Shown: piece by piece, positions 34,633 through 42,847 of the stretch
How positions within the stretch are numbered: the stretch's first letter is position 1
Layout: every line of letters begins with the position of its first letter
From: JALHNI01 sp965229305
Lineage (GTDB): Bacteria > Acidobacteriota > Terriglobia > Bryobacterales > Bryobacteraceae
Length of the DNA: 64,000 nucleotides
NCBI GenBank assembly: GCA_965229305.1
Contig: CBDDIZ010000035.1
Span: 1 to 64,000, forward strand
Direction: 5' to 3'
Notes under the pieces: generated by a model
What the model was told of the DNA's origin: nothing
The model's database searches: none
What the model saw: the letters and a program-made list of their open reading frames with translations, nothing else
Program-made: the position numbers and the translations under genes

Positions 34633-34952
34633 GCAAAGAAAAACTGCAAGTCTCTGCGGCTGAGTTCACCTGATGTGCGGGCCGAGGAGCGAATTCAGCA
34701 CCGAACGACGAACTTACTGGTCAGCAGCAGAAACTTGCAGTCGAGGAGATAGACAAAAGGATTCTACTTCGCACTTTCTTAGTGCACGCGAGCGGCCAAA
34801 GGTCGGGTGTATCTGTTTTCAAGGAGTTAGCTTGGCGGCGGGAACGAGAGGCTGATGGAAAGTCAGCACAGGTGGTGGTAATCCACCACCCCCGCGCGAG
34901 GTTGGTGGCGAGTGCACACTTACGGCAGCGCAAGCGTCTACCCTGAGAAGAG
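34633..34952. other. Intergenic region rich in hairpins (possible structured RNA)
   Basis: 320 bases with no credible gene but with a run of short inverted repeats. An outer 9-bp pair (34643-34651 with 34733-34741) encloses a 9-bp pair with one G-T (34659-34667 with 34691-34699). Further hairpins follow at 34771-34785, 34793-34805, 34851-34867 and 34871-34890, the last GGTGGTGG-TAAT-CCACCACC. The downstream gene starts at 34953. An open frame at 34673-34855 has no ribosome binding site. Confidence 0.45.
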
Positions 34953-36524
34953 ATGTACGCCTGGACTTTGCTCGTACTTATGCTGGCCCAGACGCTGGCC
35001 CCACCCCCGCCGGTGCCGGAGCCGAAGACGGCGATTGCGGGGCGGGTGCTGGATACGAACACGGGGCTGGGGATTCCGCGCGCGACGGTGACGCTGAAGC
35101 AACTCGACAACAATACCGGGCCCGCGAGCTGGATGCGGACGAACGAGACGGGCGACTTTGCCTTCGAGGGTTTGCAGCCGGGGTTGTATCTGGCGAGCGC
35201 GGAGCGCAACGGCTATAGCGCGACCATTTCTTCGACGTCGAGTATCGGGACGGAGCGGCGGATCTTTCTCGAGAAGGATCAAAACGTGCGGGACTTCCTG
35301 ATCCGGCTGGCGCCGCATGCGGTGATCGCGGGCAAGGTGACCGACGATGCGGATGACCCGGTGGCGTTTGCGCCGGTGCATGCGGTGCGCTGCATGATGA
35401 CGACCTACGATCCGGTGTGCGAGACGGTGAGTGTGGGGATTACGAACGATTTGGGTGAGTACCGGCTGGCGTTTCTGCCGCCGGGCAAGTACATGGTGCG
35501 GGCGGAAGGGGCGGCGTATCGCGAGGCGCTGACGGCGGGCAATGCCGTGGGAAGCGATGCGGCGTCGCAAGTGGTGAGCACTTACTTTCCGCAGACGCCC
35601 GATCCGCAGGGCGCGACGGTGTTGGAGGTGGGCGCGGGCAAGCTGGTGGGCGGGATCGAGATTCGTTTGCAGCGGGTGCCGGTGTACGAGATTCGGGGGC
35701 GGGTGAATCCGCAGGGCCCGGCGACGGTGGAGTTTGTTTCGGCGTGGTTCGGCAAGGGGCAGAATCCGTATCGGCAGGGCGTGGTGGCGGATCGCGAGGG
35801 GCGGTTCATGGCGAAGCTGCCGGCGGGTCCGTATACGGTGGTGGCGATGGGGCAATCGGGCAACTTTGCGACGGAGCATCGGAGCCGGTTGCGGGTGCGC
35901 GGCGACTTGGACAATTTTGTGGTGCCGATGGCGCGGCTGGGTGGGGTGCAGGTGGCGGTGACGTGGCCGGAGTCCGGAAGCACGCCGAATTTGCGGTTGG
36001 ATTTGCGGCCGCTGCCGGGGCAGGGGTTGAAGTCTTCGCCGTTTGCGGCAGTGGATCACCTGAGCACGGCGCAAGCGGAGAATGTGCCGGCGGGTGAGTA
36101 CGCGCTGCGGTTCACGGGTCTGCCCGGGGATCGTTATGTGAAGAGCGTGCGGGTGGGCGGAGTGGAGGCGACGACGGCGACGGTGAATCCGGGGAGCCGC
36201 GCCATGATCGAGGTGGAGGTGGGCGAGCCGGCGGCGTCGATTGAAGGCGTGACGGTGGACCGGCTGGGGAAGCGCATGGCGGCGACGCAGGTGCTGGTGT
36301 GGAAGGCGGGGTCGACGCAGCCGCGCATGGTGCTGACCGATGGCAAGGGGGATTGGCGGTTGACGGGTTTGGCGCCGGGGGACTATCGGCTGCTGGCGGT
36401 GGAGAGTCTGGAGACGGAGCCGGATCCGGAATGGCTGCGCGGGCAGGAGGGGTACTCGGAGCGGGTGACGGTGCGCGAAGGGGAGCGGGCGGGGCGGATT
36501 TTACTGACGCGGCCGGCGCCTTAG
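34953..36524 (+). CDS. Secreted carboxypeptidase-regulatory-like (CarboxypepD_reg) repeat protein
   Basis: A 523-residue exported protein. After a short signal peptide (WTLLVLMLAQTLA) it consists of several prealbumin-like/carboxypeptidase-regulatory beta-sandwich units, seen from repeats such as IAGRVLDTNTGLGIPRATVT, FAFEGLQPGLYLASAERNGY, YRLAFLPPGKYMVRAEG and WRLTGLAPGDYRLLAVES. Proteins of this kind are abundant in Acidobacteria and are thought to bind carbohydrate or act at the surface; none has a proven reaction. Its 5' flank is the hairpin-rich region. It is followed by a small lipoprotein gene. Confidence 0.85.
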   Translation: MYAWTLLVLMLAQTLAPPPPVPEPKTAIAGRVLDTNTGLGIPRATVTLKQLDNNTGPASWMRTNETGDFAFEGLQPGLYLASAERNGYSATISSTSSIGTERRIFLEKDQNVRDFLIRLAPHAVIAGKVTDDADDPVAFAPVHAVRCMMTTYDPVCETVSVGITNDLGEYRLAFLPPGKYMVRAEGAAYREALTAGNAVGSDAASQVVSTYFPQTPDPQGATVLEVGAGKLVGGIEIRLQRVPVYEIRGRVNPQGPATVEFVSAWFGKGQNPYRQGVVADREGRFMAKLPAGPYTVVAMGQSGNFATEHRSRLRVRGDLDNFVVPMARLGGVQVAVTWPESGSTPNLRLDLRPLPGQGLKSSPFAAVDHLSTAQAENVPAGEYALRFTGLPGDRYVKSVRVGGVEATTATVNPGSRAMIEVEVGEPAASIEGVTVDRLGKRMAATQVLVWKAGSTQPRMVLTDGKGDWRLTGLAPGDYRLLAVESLETEPDPEWLRGQEGYSERVTVREGERAGRILLTRPAP

Positions 36525-36579
36525 ATTTGGCAATTGGCTTGCTTTCGGTTGCAGCAGCGATCGAAAGGAAGCGCTAGCG

Positions 36580-36879
36580 ATGAAACTTTGGTTGTCTCTA
36601 CCCCTGGTAGCCGCGGGGTTATTTCTGGAAGGCTGCGGATCGTCGCGCGTGGGGATGTATGCGACAACGGCTCCGCCGCCAATCCGAATGGAACCGCGAG
36701 GCATCGCGCCGGGGCCCGGATATTATTGGGTTCCGGGCAATTACATGTATGGTTCGGGCGGCTACGTGTGGCGGCCCGGCCGTTGGGATCGCGCGCCGCG
36801 GGGCCGGCATCGGTGGCAGGAAGGCCGCTGGGAATTGCGCGGCAATCGCTACTACTGGCGCGACGGCCGGTGGCGGTAA
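36580..36879 (+). CDS. Small WxxGxW-repeat (YXWGXW-like) lipoprotein
   Basis: A 99-residue exported protein with a lipobox: MKLWLSLPLVAAGLFLEGC, Cys19. The mature part has the repeated aromatic-glycine pattern WVPGNYMYG, YVWRPGRWDRAP, WQEGRWELRGN and YYWRDGRWR, matching the YXWGXW/WXXGXW repeat family (BcpO-related). The function is unknown. A clear SD (AAGGAAG) precedes the ATG at a normal distance. It converges with the sigma factor gene with 15 bases between them. Confidence 0.85.
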   Translation: MKLWLSLPLVAAGLFLEGCGSSRVGMYATTAPPPIRMEPRGIAPGPGYYWVPGNYMYGSGGYVWRPGRWDRAPRGRHRWQEGRWELRGNRYYWRDGRWR

Positions 36880-36894
36880 CGGCAAATTTTGCGT

Positions 36895-37395
36895 TCAGTC
36901 CGGGCGCGGACGGCCGGTGAGTTCGCGGCGGATGAAGAGTTGAGCCGAAGCCCATTCGCGTTTCACCGTGGCCGGGGAGATGGCGAGGGCTTCGGCGGTT
37001 TCTTCGACGTTCAGGCCGGCAAAACAGCGGAGTTCCACGACGCGCATCTGACGGGGATCGAGTTCGCCGAGGCGGGTGAGCGCGCGATCGAGCGAGAGGA
37101 CTTCGAGCAGGTCTGTTTCGCCGAAACCGGTTTCTGCGATGGCGAGGCGCTTGCCGGCGCCTTTGGCTTCGGCATAGTTCACCAGGACACGGCGCATCAT
37201 GGTGGCAGCCATGGCGAGGAACTGGCCGCGATTGGCGAAGTCGACCGCATATTGTTCACGGAGGCGGAGATAGGCTTCGTGGACGAGGGCGGTGGGCTGG
37301 AGGGTATGGTTGGGGCGCTCCCGGCTGAGATAGCCACGGGCCAAGCGTCGCAACTCGTCGTAGATCAACGGCAGTTGGCGGTCGAGGTCCCTCAT
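36895..37395 (-). CDS. ECF-type RNA polymerase sigma factor (TIGR02999-like)
   Basis: A 166-residue sigma factor. Region 2 includes LIYDELRRLARGYLSRERP and TALVHEAYLRLREQ, and region 4 is the helix-turn-helix VVELRCFAGLNVEETAEALA with ISPATVKREWASAQLF. The arrangement matches the 'ECF-like HTH' sigma factors found with Ser/Thr kinases in Acidobacteria and Planctomycetes. It would direct RNA polymerase to an unknown set of promoters. No anti-sigma gene is adjacent; the Ser/Thr kinase at 38986 is the likely partner by family habit. Confidence 0.9.
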   Translation of the reverse strand: MRDLDRQLPLIYDELRRLARGYLSRERPNHTLQPTALVHEAYLRLREQYAVDFANRGQFLAMAATMMRRVLVNYAEAKGAGKRLAIAETGFGETDLLEVLSLDRALTRLGELDPRQMRVVELRCFAGLNVEETAEALAISPATVKREWASAQLFIRRELTGRPRPD

Positions 37396-37452
37396 TTAAA
37401 AGAAGTTTATCCCGCGTGAGCCGCTAGGCCGGCGAATCCTGCGTAAACTCAC

Positions 37453-38973
37453 ATGAAAATTATCAGCCTCCTGTTGATGCTGGAGGCCACTCTTCTTTCT
37501 GCCCAGTCCGCGCCGACCGACTTGGCGCCGGTGCTGGCGACCCGTGCTTCCGTCCGTCTGGAATGGAAAGCCGCCGCGGAGGCCACCGGCTATCGAGTGG
37601 AACGCAAGGCGGCGGGCGGGGAATTCGTTCTTCTGCTTGAAATTGCGCCGCCGGCCGAGGTGGTGACGCGGACGACCGATACACTTATCGATCCATATGA
37701 GACGTACTCGTACCGGGTGGTGGCACTGCATAATCAGGAACGATCGGAGCCGAGCAACGTGGTGACGGTGGGGCCGCCGCCGAAGGGGTTCAATGTGCCG
37801 GTGCCGCTGGGCGACTATCCGGAAGCGAAGTGGTTCGGCGCGGCGCTGCGGATGGCGTATGACGCGAATGGCGATCCGGCGTTGGCCTATCTGAAAGACG
37901 AGGAGCCGAGCGCGAGCGAACGGGCGGCGACCAAACTCTACTTCCTTTCCTGGAACCGGACGCGGTATCGCTGGAACGACGTAGTGACGGTGGCGACGGT
38001 GGGTGCGCTGCGGGATGACCATAGCCAACTGCCGATTTCGCTGGCGCGGGATGCGAGCACGAATCAGTGGGCGATCGCGCACGAGACGACGACGGCGGAC
38101 CGCGTGCGCGTGGACGTGCATTTTTCGAATGACGACGGCGCGACGTGGTCGGGGCAGACCTTCGCGTCGGAGGTGACGCCGGAGGGGCCGCACCCGCCGT
38201 CGGCACCGTCGCTGGGGCTGGCGAACGGCAAGGCGCAGGTGATTTGGTTGAGCGGCAACGATGGCTTGCGATATGCGTCAGGTGAGTTGAAGGAGCAGGG
38301 AGCGGCGCCGGCGACGACGTTGATTCCGCTGCTGTCGAATGCGAGGACGGCGAGCGGGGTGTCGCACCTGGCGCTCGACCCGAAGGGCGTGCCGTTGGTG
38401 GCAGTGGTGCAGGATGATCTGGGGAACGACTATAACCGGCAGATCTCGGTGTGGCGGCCGGGCCAGACGCCGGTGAAGGTGATGGATACGCAGAATTTTC
38501 AGATTGACGATCCGGCGGTCATGTTGGCTTACGCGGGCGGACAGCCACGGTTGCTGGCGCGTTGGCGGCGCGACGATGACTTTTTCGCGCGTTACGATCA
38601 CAGCCTGTGGTTGGCCGCATCGGCGGACGAGGGGGCGACGTGGAACGCGCCCGTGAATTTGCCGGCCGATGGGGAGACCAGCGTAGATCCGACGCTGGGC
38701 TTGGCGTTCGGGCCGGGCGGCGAGGCGGTGGTGACGGTGGAATCGAACGGAGGGACCGGGGCGAACGTGCAGTGTTCGACGCCGAAGTTGCTGCGCTCGC
38801 GCGATCTGAAGAACTGGTCCGTGTGTGGCGTGATTGCTTCGCCGCTGGTGATGCAGATTGGGTATCCGTCGGTGCTGGTGATGGACAACGGCAAGCTTTA
38901 TGTGGCGTTTCAGAACCGGGCGCAGACGGAGGGCGGTCCGGCACCGGGGGTGGTGCTGTATCGCGAGCCGTAA
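37453..38973 (+). CDS. Secreted fibronectin-III/BNR-repeat-like protein
   Basis: A 506-residue exported protein. The signal peptide is MKIISLLLMLEATLLSAQ. Residues 20-105 form one Fn3-like domain (RLEWKAAAEATGYRVERKA, YETYSYRVVALHNQERSEPS). The remainder looks like a sialidase/BNR-type propeller, with Asp-box-like motifs SNDDGATWSG and SADEGATWNAP and RSRDLKNWSV. No catalytic residues were recognised. It lies between the divergent sigma factor and the kinase, 12 bases before the kinase start, so it probably shares a transcript with the kinase. Confidence 0.75.
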   Translation: MKIISLLLMLEATLLSAQSAPTDLAPVLATRASVRLEWKAAAEATGYRVERKAAGGEFVLLLEIAPPAEVVTRTTDTLIDPYETYSYRVVALHNQERSEPSNVVTVGPPPKGFNVPVPLGDYPEAKWFGAALRMAYDANGDPALAYLKDEEPSASERAATKLYFLSWNRTRYRWNDVVTVATVGALRDDHSQLPISLARDASTNQWAIAHETTTADRVRVDVHFSNDDGATWSGQTFASEVTPEGPHPPSAPSLGLANGKAQVIWLSGNDGLRYASGELKEQGAAPATTLIPLLSNARTASGVSHLALDPKGVPLVAVVQDDLGNDYNRQISVWRPGQTPVKVMDTQNFQIDDPAVMLAYAGGQPRLLARWRRDDDFFARYDHSLWLAASADEGATWNAPVNLPADGETSVDPTLGLAFGPGGEAVVTVESNGGTGANVQCSTPKLLRSRDLKNWSVCGVIASPLVMQIGYPSVLVMDNGKLYVAFQNRAQTEGGPAPGVVLYREP

Positions 38974-38985
38974 ACTGAGTACTGC

Positions 38986-41115
38986 ATGAATGCCGACCGT
39001 TGGCGCGCCGTGAAGGAGATCCTGGACGGCGCGCTGGAGCGAACTGAGCCCGAGGCGCGGGCGATGTATCTGGCGGGTGTCGAGCCCGGGCTGAGGAGCG
39101 AGGTGGAATCGCTGCTGGAGCACGAGGCGCCGTCGGGGACGGTGTTTGAGGTGCTGGCGGAGGGAAGCGGGACGCCGGAGTCCGTAGGGCCGGACTCAGT
39201 AGGGTCGTGGCGCGTGATTCGCGAAGTGGGCCGCGGCGGGATGGGCGTGGTGTATCAGGCGCGCCGCGATGATGGCGAGTATGACCAACTGGTGGCGATC
39301 AAGCTGCTGGAAGGGGCGCGGGGAACGGGCGAGCATCGGATTCTGGCGAGGCTGGAGCATCCGTCGATTGCGCGTTTGATCGATGCGGGGCGCACGCCAG
39401 CGCAGCAGCCGTATCTGGTGATGGAGTGGGTGGACGGTGAGCCGTTGTCGGCCAGCGATGGCCTGACGATGCGTCAGCGGTTGGAGCGCTTCCTGAAGAT
39501 CGCCGAAGCCGTGGGATTCGCGCATCGGCAGTTGGTGGTGCATCTCGATCTGAAGCCGGCCAATATCCTGATCAAGGCGGATGGCAGTCCGAAGCTGTTG
39601 GACTTCGGGGTGTCGAAGCTGGTGGACCCGGAGACGGGGGCGAGCGCGGGCGAGCAGACGGCGGCGTTTTTGCGGGTGCTGACGCCGGCTTATGCGAGTC
39701 CGGAGCAGGTGAACGGCGGCGTGGTGTCGGTGGCATCGGATGTCTATGCGCTGGGGATGGTGCTGTACGAGTACCTGACGGGTCGCCGGCCGTATGACAC
39801 GTCGGGGTTGACGTCGCAGCAGCAGATCGCGCAGGTGGTGACGACGGCGATTCCGCCGCCGGCCGGGGTGGCGCAGGATGTGGATCTGATTTTGAGCAAG
39901 GCGCTGGCGAAGGAGGCGGGAGAGCGGTATCGGTCCGTGGATGAACTGGCGGACGATGTCCGGCGGTATTTGCGCAAGGAGCCGATTGCGGCGCGCCGAC
40001 CGACGTGGCTGTATCGGACGCAGCAATACGCGCGGCGGAACCGATTGTGGTTCGCGGGGGCAACGGTGGCCGGGTTGGGCTTGCTGGTGGGTTCAGTGAT
40101 TGCGATGCAGCAGGCGAGGGTGGCGCAGAGGCGGTTTCAGCAGATCCGGGCTCTGACGAACTCGCTGATCTTTGAGTTTCACGACGCGATCCAGACGTTG
40201 CCGGGATCGGCGCCGGCGCAGGCGCTGGTGTTGCGGCGGGCGGGCGAGTATTTGGACCGGCTGGCGCAGGAGGCGGGCGGGGATGCGGGTCTGCGGCGCG
40301 ATCTGGCGGAGAGCTATCTGAAGTTGGGGGACGTGGAAGGCCTTTACTACGAGGCGAATTTGGGGCAGAAGGAAGAGGCGCGGCGGAATTATCAGAAGGG
40401 GTTGGCGTTGTTGGAAGGGAATGTGGCGAGCAGTCCGCTAAACCCGATGCGGAAGCTGGATCTGGCGGATGCGCACATTCGTTTGGCGACGTCGTATTCG
40501 GGGGCGCGGGAGGTGAGCGGGGCGATCCGGCATCTGCAGCAGGCGCTCGAGATCGCCGGGGCGATTCCGCTGCCGATTCCGCCGGTGAAGATTGCGTTGG
40601 CGAAGGCGCATTTCGGGCTGGCGGAGAACTACGAGCGGGCGAACCGGATTCCGGAGGCGATTCGCGAACGGCAAACGACGATCGAAATTGTGGAGAGCGC
40701 GGCGAAGTTCGCGGCCCCGGCCAAGCGTTGGGTGGCGCTAGCGCACAAACGCTATGGGGCGACATTGTTTCAGCACACGCCGCGACTGGCGGACGCATTG
40801 AAGGAGTTTGAGCTGGCCGAGAAGATGGACGAAGCGGCGAGCCGCGCGGCGCCGAACAATGCGGTGGCACGGGCCGATCTGGCGTTGGATCGTCACTACC
40901 TGGCGATCGCTTATCGCAAAGCGGAGCAGCCCGAGGCAGCCCGGCGGGAGTTGGAGGCGGCGGTGGCGTTGCATCGGCAACTGGTGCGGGACGATCGGCG
41001 GACGACGCGCTATCGGCAGTTGCTGACGCAGGATCTGGAAATGCTGGCGGCGACGTGCGACGATCCGACGCGGGCCGCCGCGTTGCGCGCGGAGGCGGCC
41101 GCGGTGGGCCGCTAG
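38986..41115 (+). CDS. Transmembrane Ser/Thr protein kinase with TPR region
   Basis: A 709-residue kinase. The short N-terminal helix region (WRAVKEILDGALE) is typical of this acidobacterial group. The kinase domain (about 68-330) has the glycine loop GRGGMGVVYQAR, VAIKLL with the ATP-binding Lys, HLDLKPANIL with catalytic Asp, and the DFG motif in LLDFGVSKL, then PAYASPEQ. The catalytic loop reads HLD, not HRD. A single membrane segment (LWFAGATVAGLGLLVGSVIA) follows, then an extracytoplasmic region of TPR-like helices. It probably senses envelope signals and phosphorylates cytoplasmic proteins. Confidence 0.93.
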   Translation: MNADRWRAVKEILDGALERTEPEARAMYLAGVEPGLRSEVESLLEHEAPSGTVFEVLAEGSGTPESVGPDSVGSWRVIREVGRGGMGVVYQARRDDGEYDQLVAIKLLEGARGTGEHRILARLEHPSIARLIDAGRTPAQQPYLVMEWVDGEPLSASDGLTMRQRLERFLKIAEAVGFAHRQLVVHLDLKPANILIKADGSPKLLDFGVSKLVDPETGASAGEQTAAFLRVLTPAYASPEQVNGGVVSVASDVYALGMVLYEYLTGRRPYDTSGLTSQQQIAQVVTTAIPPPAGVAQDVDLILSKALAKEAGERYRSVDELADDVRRYLRKEPIAARRPTWLYRTQQYARRNRLWFAGATVAGLGLLVGSVIAMQQARVAQRRFQQIRALTNSLIFEFHDAIQTLPGSAPAQALVLRRAGEYLDRLAQEAGGDAGLRRDLAESYLKLGDVEGLYYEANLGQKEEARRNYQKGLALLEGNVASSPLNPMRKLDLADAHIRLATSYSGAREVSGAIRHLQQALEIAGAIPLPIPPVKIALAKAHFGLAENYERANRIPEAIRERQTTIEIVESAAKFAAPAKRWVALAHKRYGATLFQHTPRLADALKEFELAEKMDEAASRAAPNNAVARADLALDRHYLAIAYRKAEQPEAARRELEAAVALHRQLVRDDRRTTRYRQLLTQDLEMLAATCDDPTRAAALRAEAAAVGR

Positions 41116-41123
41116 CGATTGGG

Positions 41124-42224
41124 TCAGGTCTCGGCGATGGAGCGGTGGAGGCGGAGGTAGCCGACGATGCCAGCAACGGCGGCGAAGGCGAGGACGGGGA
41201 CGAGCGCGGGGGCGAGTTCGGTGACCGAAGCGCCGCGGAGGACGACGCCGCGAACCAGGCTGACCAGGTACGTGGTGGGCAGGACGTGGCTGAGCCAGGC
41301 GAGCGGCGGGTTGAGAAACTCGCGCGGCATGAGGAAGCCGGAGAGCAGCACCGAGGGGAGCAGGATGAGCTGGCACATCTGGAGGGCGTGCGTTTGTGAG
41401 CGGGCGCGCGCGGCGATCAGCAGACCGAGGCCGAGCGGGGCGATCACCAGCAGGGGCAGGATGGCGAGGAAGAGCAGGAAGCCGGCGGCGATGGGGACGT
41501 GGAACAGGCCCGTCATCACGAAGACCAGGACGGCGCATTCGCCGAGCCCGACCAGGGAGACGGCGAGGGCTTTGCCGGCGATGATGTCGACGGGGCGCAT
41601 GCGCGTGACCAGGAGCAGTTCGAGCGTGCCGCGCTCGCGTTCGCCGGCAATCGAGATGGACATCAGCAGCATGGTGATGGTCTGGACGAGGATCGCGACC
41701 AGGCCGGGGAGCAGGAAGGCAGCGCTGCGGCCATCGGGGTTGAAGAGGATGCGCTCTTCGACGTGGATCTGCGAGGCGGGGCGGAGGCGTTCGAGAGTGG
41801 CTTGGCGGCCCAAGGCATCGAGCGCGGCAAGGACGTAGTTCGAGGTGGCGACGTCGCTGCCATCGACCCAGACGCGCAGGGGCATTTCCTGCTGACGCAG
41901 GAGGCTGGCGGTGAAGCCGGCGGGGATCAGAATGGCGGTGCGAATGGCGCCGCGGCGGAGGGCGGTTTCGATGTCGGCTTCGGTTTTGATGGAAGGGTCG
42001 ACGGCGAGTAGCGGTGAGTTGATGAGGCGTTGGGCGAGGGAGCGTCCGCCGGGGTGAGGGTCGAGGTTGACGAGGGCGGCAGGGAGATTGCGGAAGCGAA
42101 GTTCGAGCGCGTAGCCGTAGATGACGAGTTGGAAGAGGGGGACGAAGAGGGTGAGCACGAGCGTGAAACGGTCGTGCGCCATGTGGCGGAACTCTTTGGC
42201 GGCGATGGCGAGGGCGTTGTTCAT
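41124..42224 (-). CDS. ABC-2 type transporter permease
   Basis: A 366-residue permease of the YbhR/YhhJ type. It has one N-terminal membrane helix (RFTLVLTLFVPLFQLVIYGY), a large periplasmic domain of about 140 residues, and five more membrane helices (VAILVQTITMLLMSISI, AVLVFVMTGLFHVPIAAGFL, and others). The conserved GERERGTLELLLVTRM is the coupling-helix motif of ABC-2 exporters. It is encoded last after HlyD and ATPase genes, with an ATGA overlap to the ATPase. The substrate may be a drug, lipid or other small molecule. Confidence 0.92.
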   Translation of the reverse strand: MNNALAIAAKEFRHMAHDRFTLVLTLFVPLFQLVIYGYALELRFRNLPAALVNLDPHPGGRSLAQRLINSPLLAVDPSIKTEADIETALRRGAIRTAILIPAGFTASLLRQQEMPLRVWVDGSDVATSNYVLAALDALGRQATLERLRPASQIHVEERILFNPDGRSAAFLLPGLVAILVQTITMLLMSISIAGERERGTLELLLVTRMRPVDIIAGKALAVSLVGLGECAVLVFVMTGLFHVPIAAGFLLFLAILPLLVIAPLGLGLLIAARARSQTHALQMCQLILLPSVLLSGFLMPREFLNPPLAWLSHVLPTTYLVSLVRGVVLRGASVTELAPALVPVLAFAAVAGIVGYLRLHRSIAET

Positions 42225-42847
42225 CGGAGGGCGAGACTTTCGGCGACGGGCTGGAGTTGACCGGAGGCGAGCGAATCGACGCGGTGGCAGCGAGCGGCTT
42301 CGTCGCGGTCGTGGGTGCTGAGGAGAATGGCGAGGCCGGGGCTGACGCGTTCGGCGAGGAAGTCCCAGAGCTGGGTGCGGGCGAAGAGGTCGATCCCGGC
42401 GGTGGCTTCGTCGAGGATCAGGACGGCGGGGTTATGGCAAAGCGCGGCGGCGAAGGCGAGGCGCTGCTTCCAGCCGTGCGAGAGATGTCCGGTGCGGGTG
42501 CGGCGGTAGCGTTCGAGTTCGAAGCGCTCGAAGGTGGAGTCGACGGCGCGCGCGGGCAGGCCTTGGCAGCGGGCGGCGAAGCGGAGGTTCTCTTCGACGG
42601 TAAGGTCTTCGTAAAGGCCGAAGCGTTGGGCGACATAGCCGAGGGCGCCATGAACGGCGACGGTGCCCGAAGTGGGGCGGATAGCGCCGGCCAGAATTCG
42701 GAGCAGGGTGGTTTTGCCGCAGCCATTGGAGCCGATGATGCCGCGGATCTCGCCGGGTTCGAGGTCGAGTTCGACGTGATCGAGAATGGTGCGCTCGCCG
42801 TAACGTTTGGTGAGAGCGCGAACCTGCACGACGGGTTTCATGGCCAT
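42221..42847 (-). CDS. ABC transporter ATP-binding protein
   Basis: A 208-residue ATPase. Walker A is GSNGCGKTT, the Q-loop region YVAQRFGLYEDLTVEENLRF, and Walker B VLILDEATAGID with the H-loop LLSTHDRDE. The signature motif reads LSHGWKQRL instead of the usual LSGGxxQR, so one of the two conserved Gly is His. It is short but has all other motifs. ATG at 42845-42847 or at 42839-42841 can start it; the latter overlaps the hlyD stop (ATGA). It works with the adjacent permease and adaptor. Confidence 0.93.
   Translation of the reverse strand: MAMKPVVQVRALTKRYGERTILDHVELDLEPGEIRGIIGSNGCGKTTLLRILAGAIRPTSGTVAVHGALGYVAQRFGLYEDLTVEENLRFAARCQGLPARAVDSTFERFELERYRRTRTGHLSHGWKQRLAFAAALCHNPAVLILDEATAGIDLFARTQLWDFLAERVSPGLAILLSTHDRDEAARCHRVDSLASGQLQPVAESLALR

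Noticed and set aside
34673..34855. 60-codon frame in the hairpin-rich gap
   Set aside because: No ribosome binding site and no coding-like composition; the region looks structural rather than coding.
39572..41176. 534-residue antisense frame under the Ser/Thr kinase gene
   Set aside because: It has Pro/Ser/Arg mirror composition and the sense strand encodes a complete kinase.
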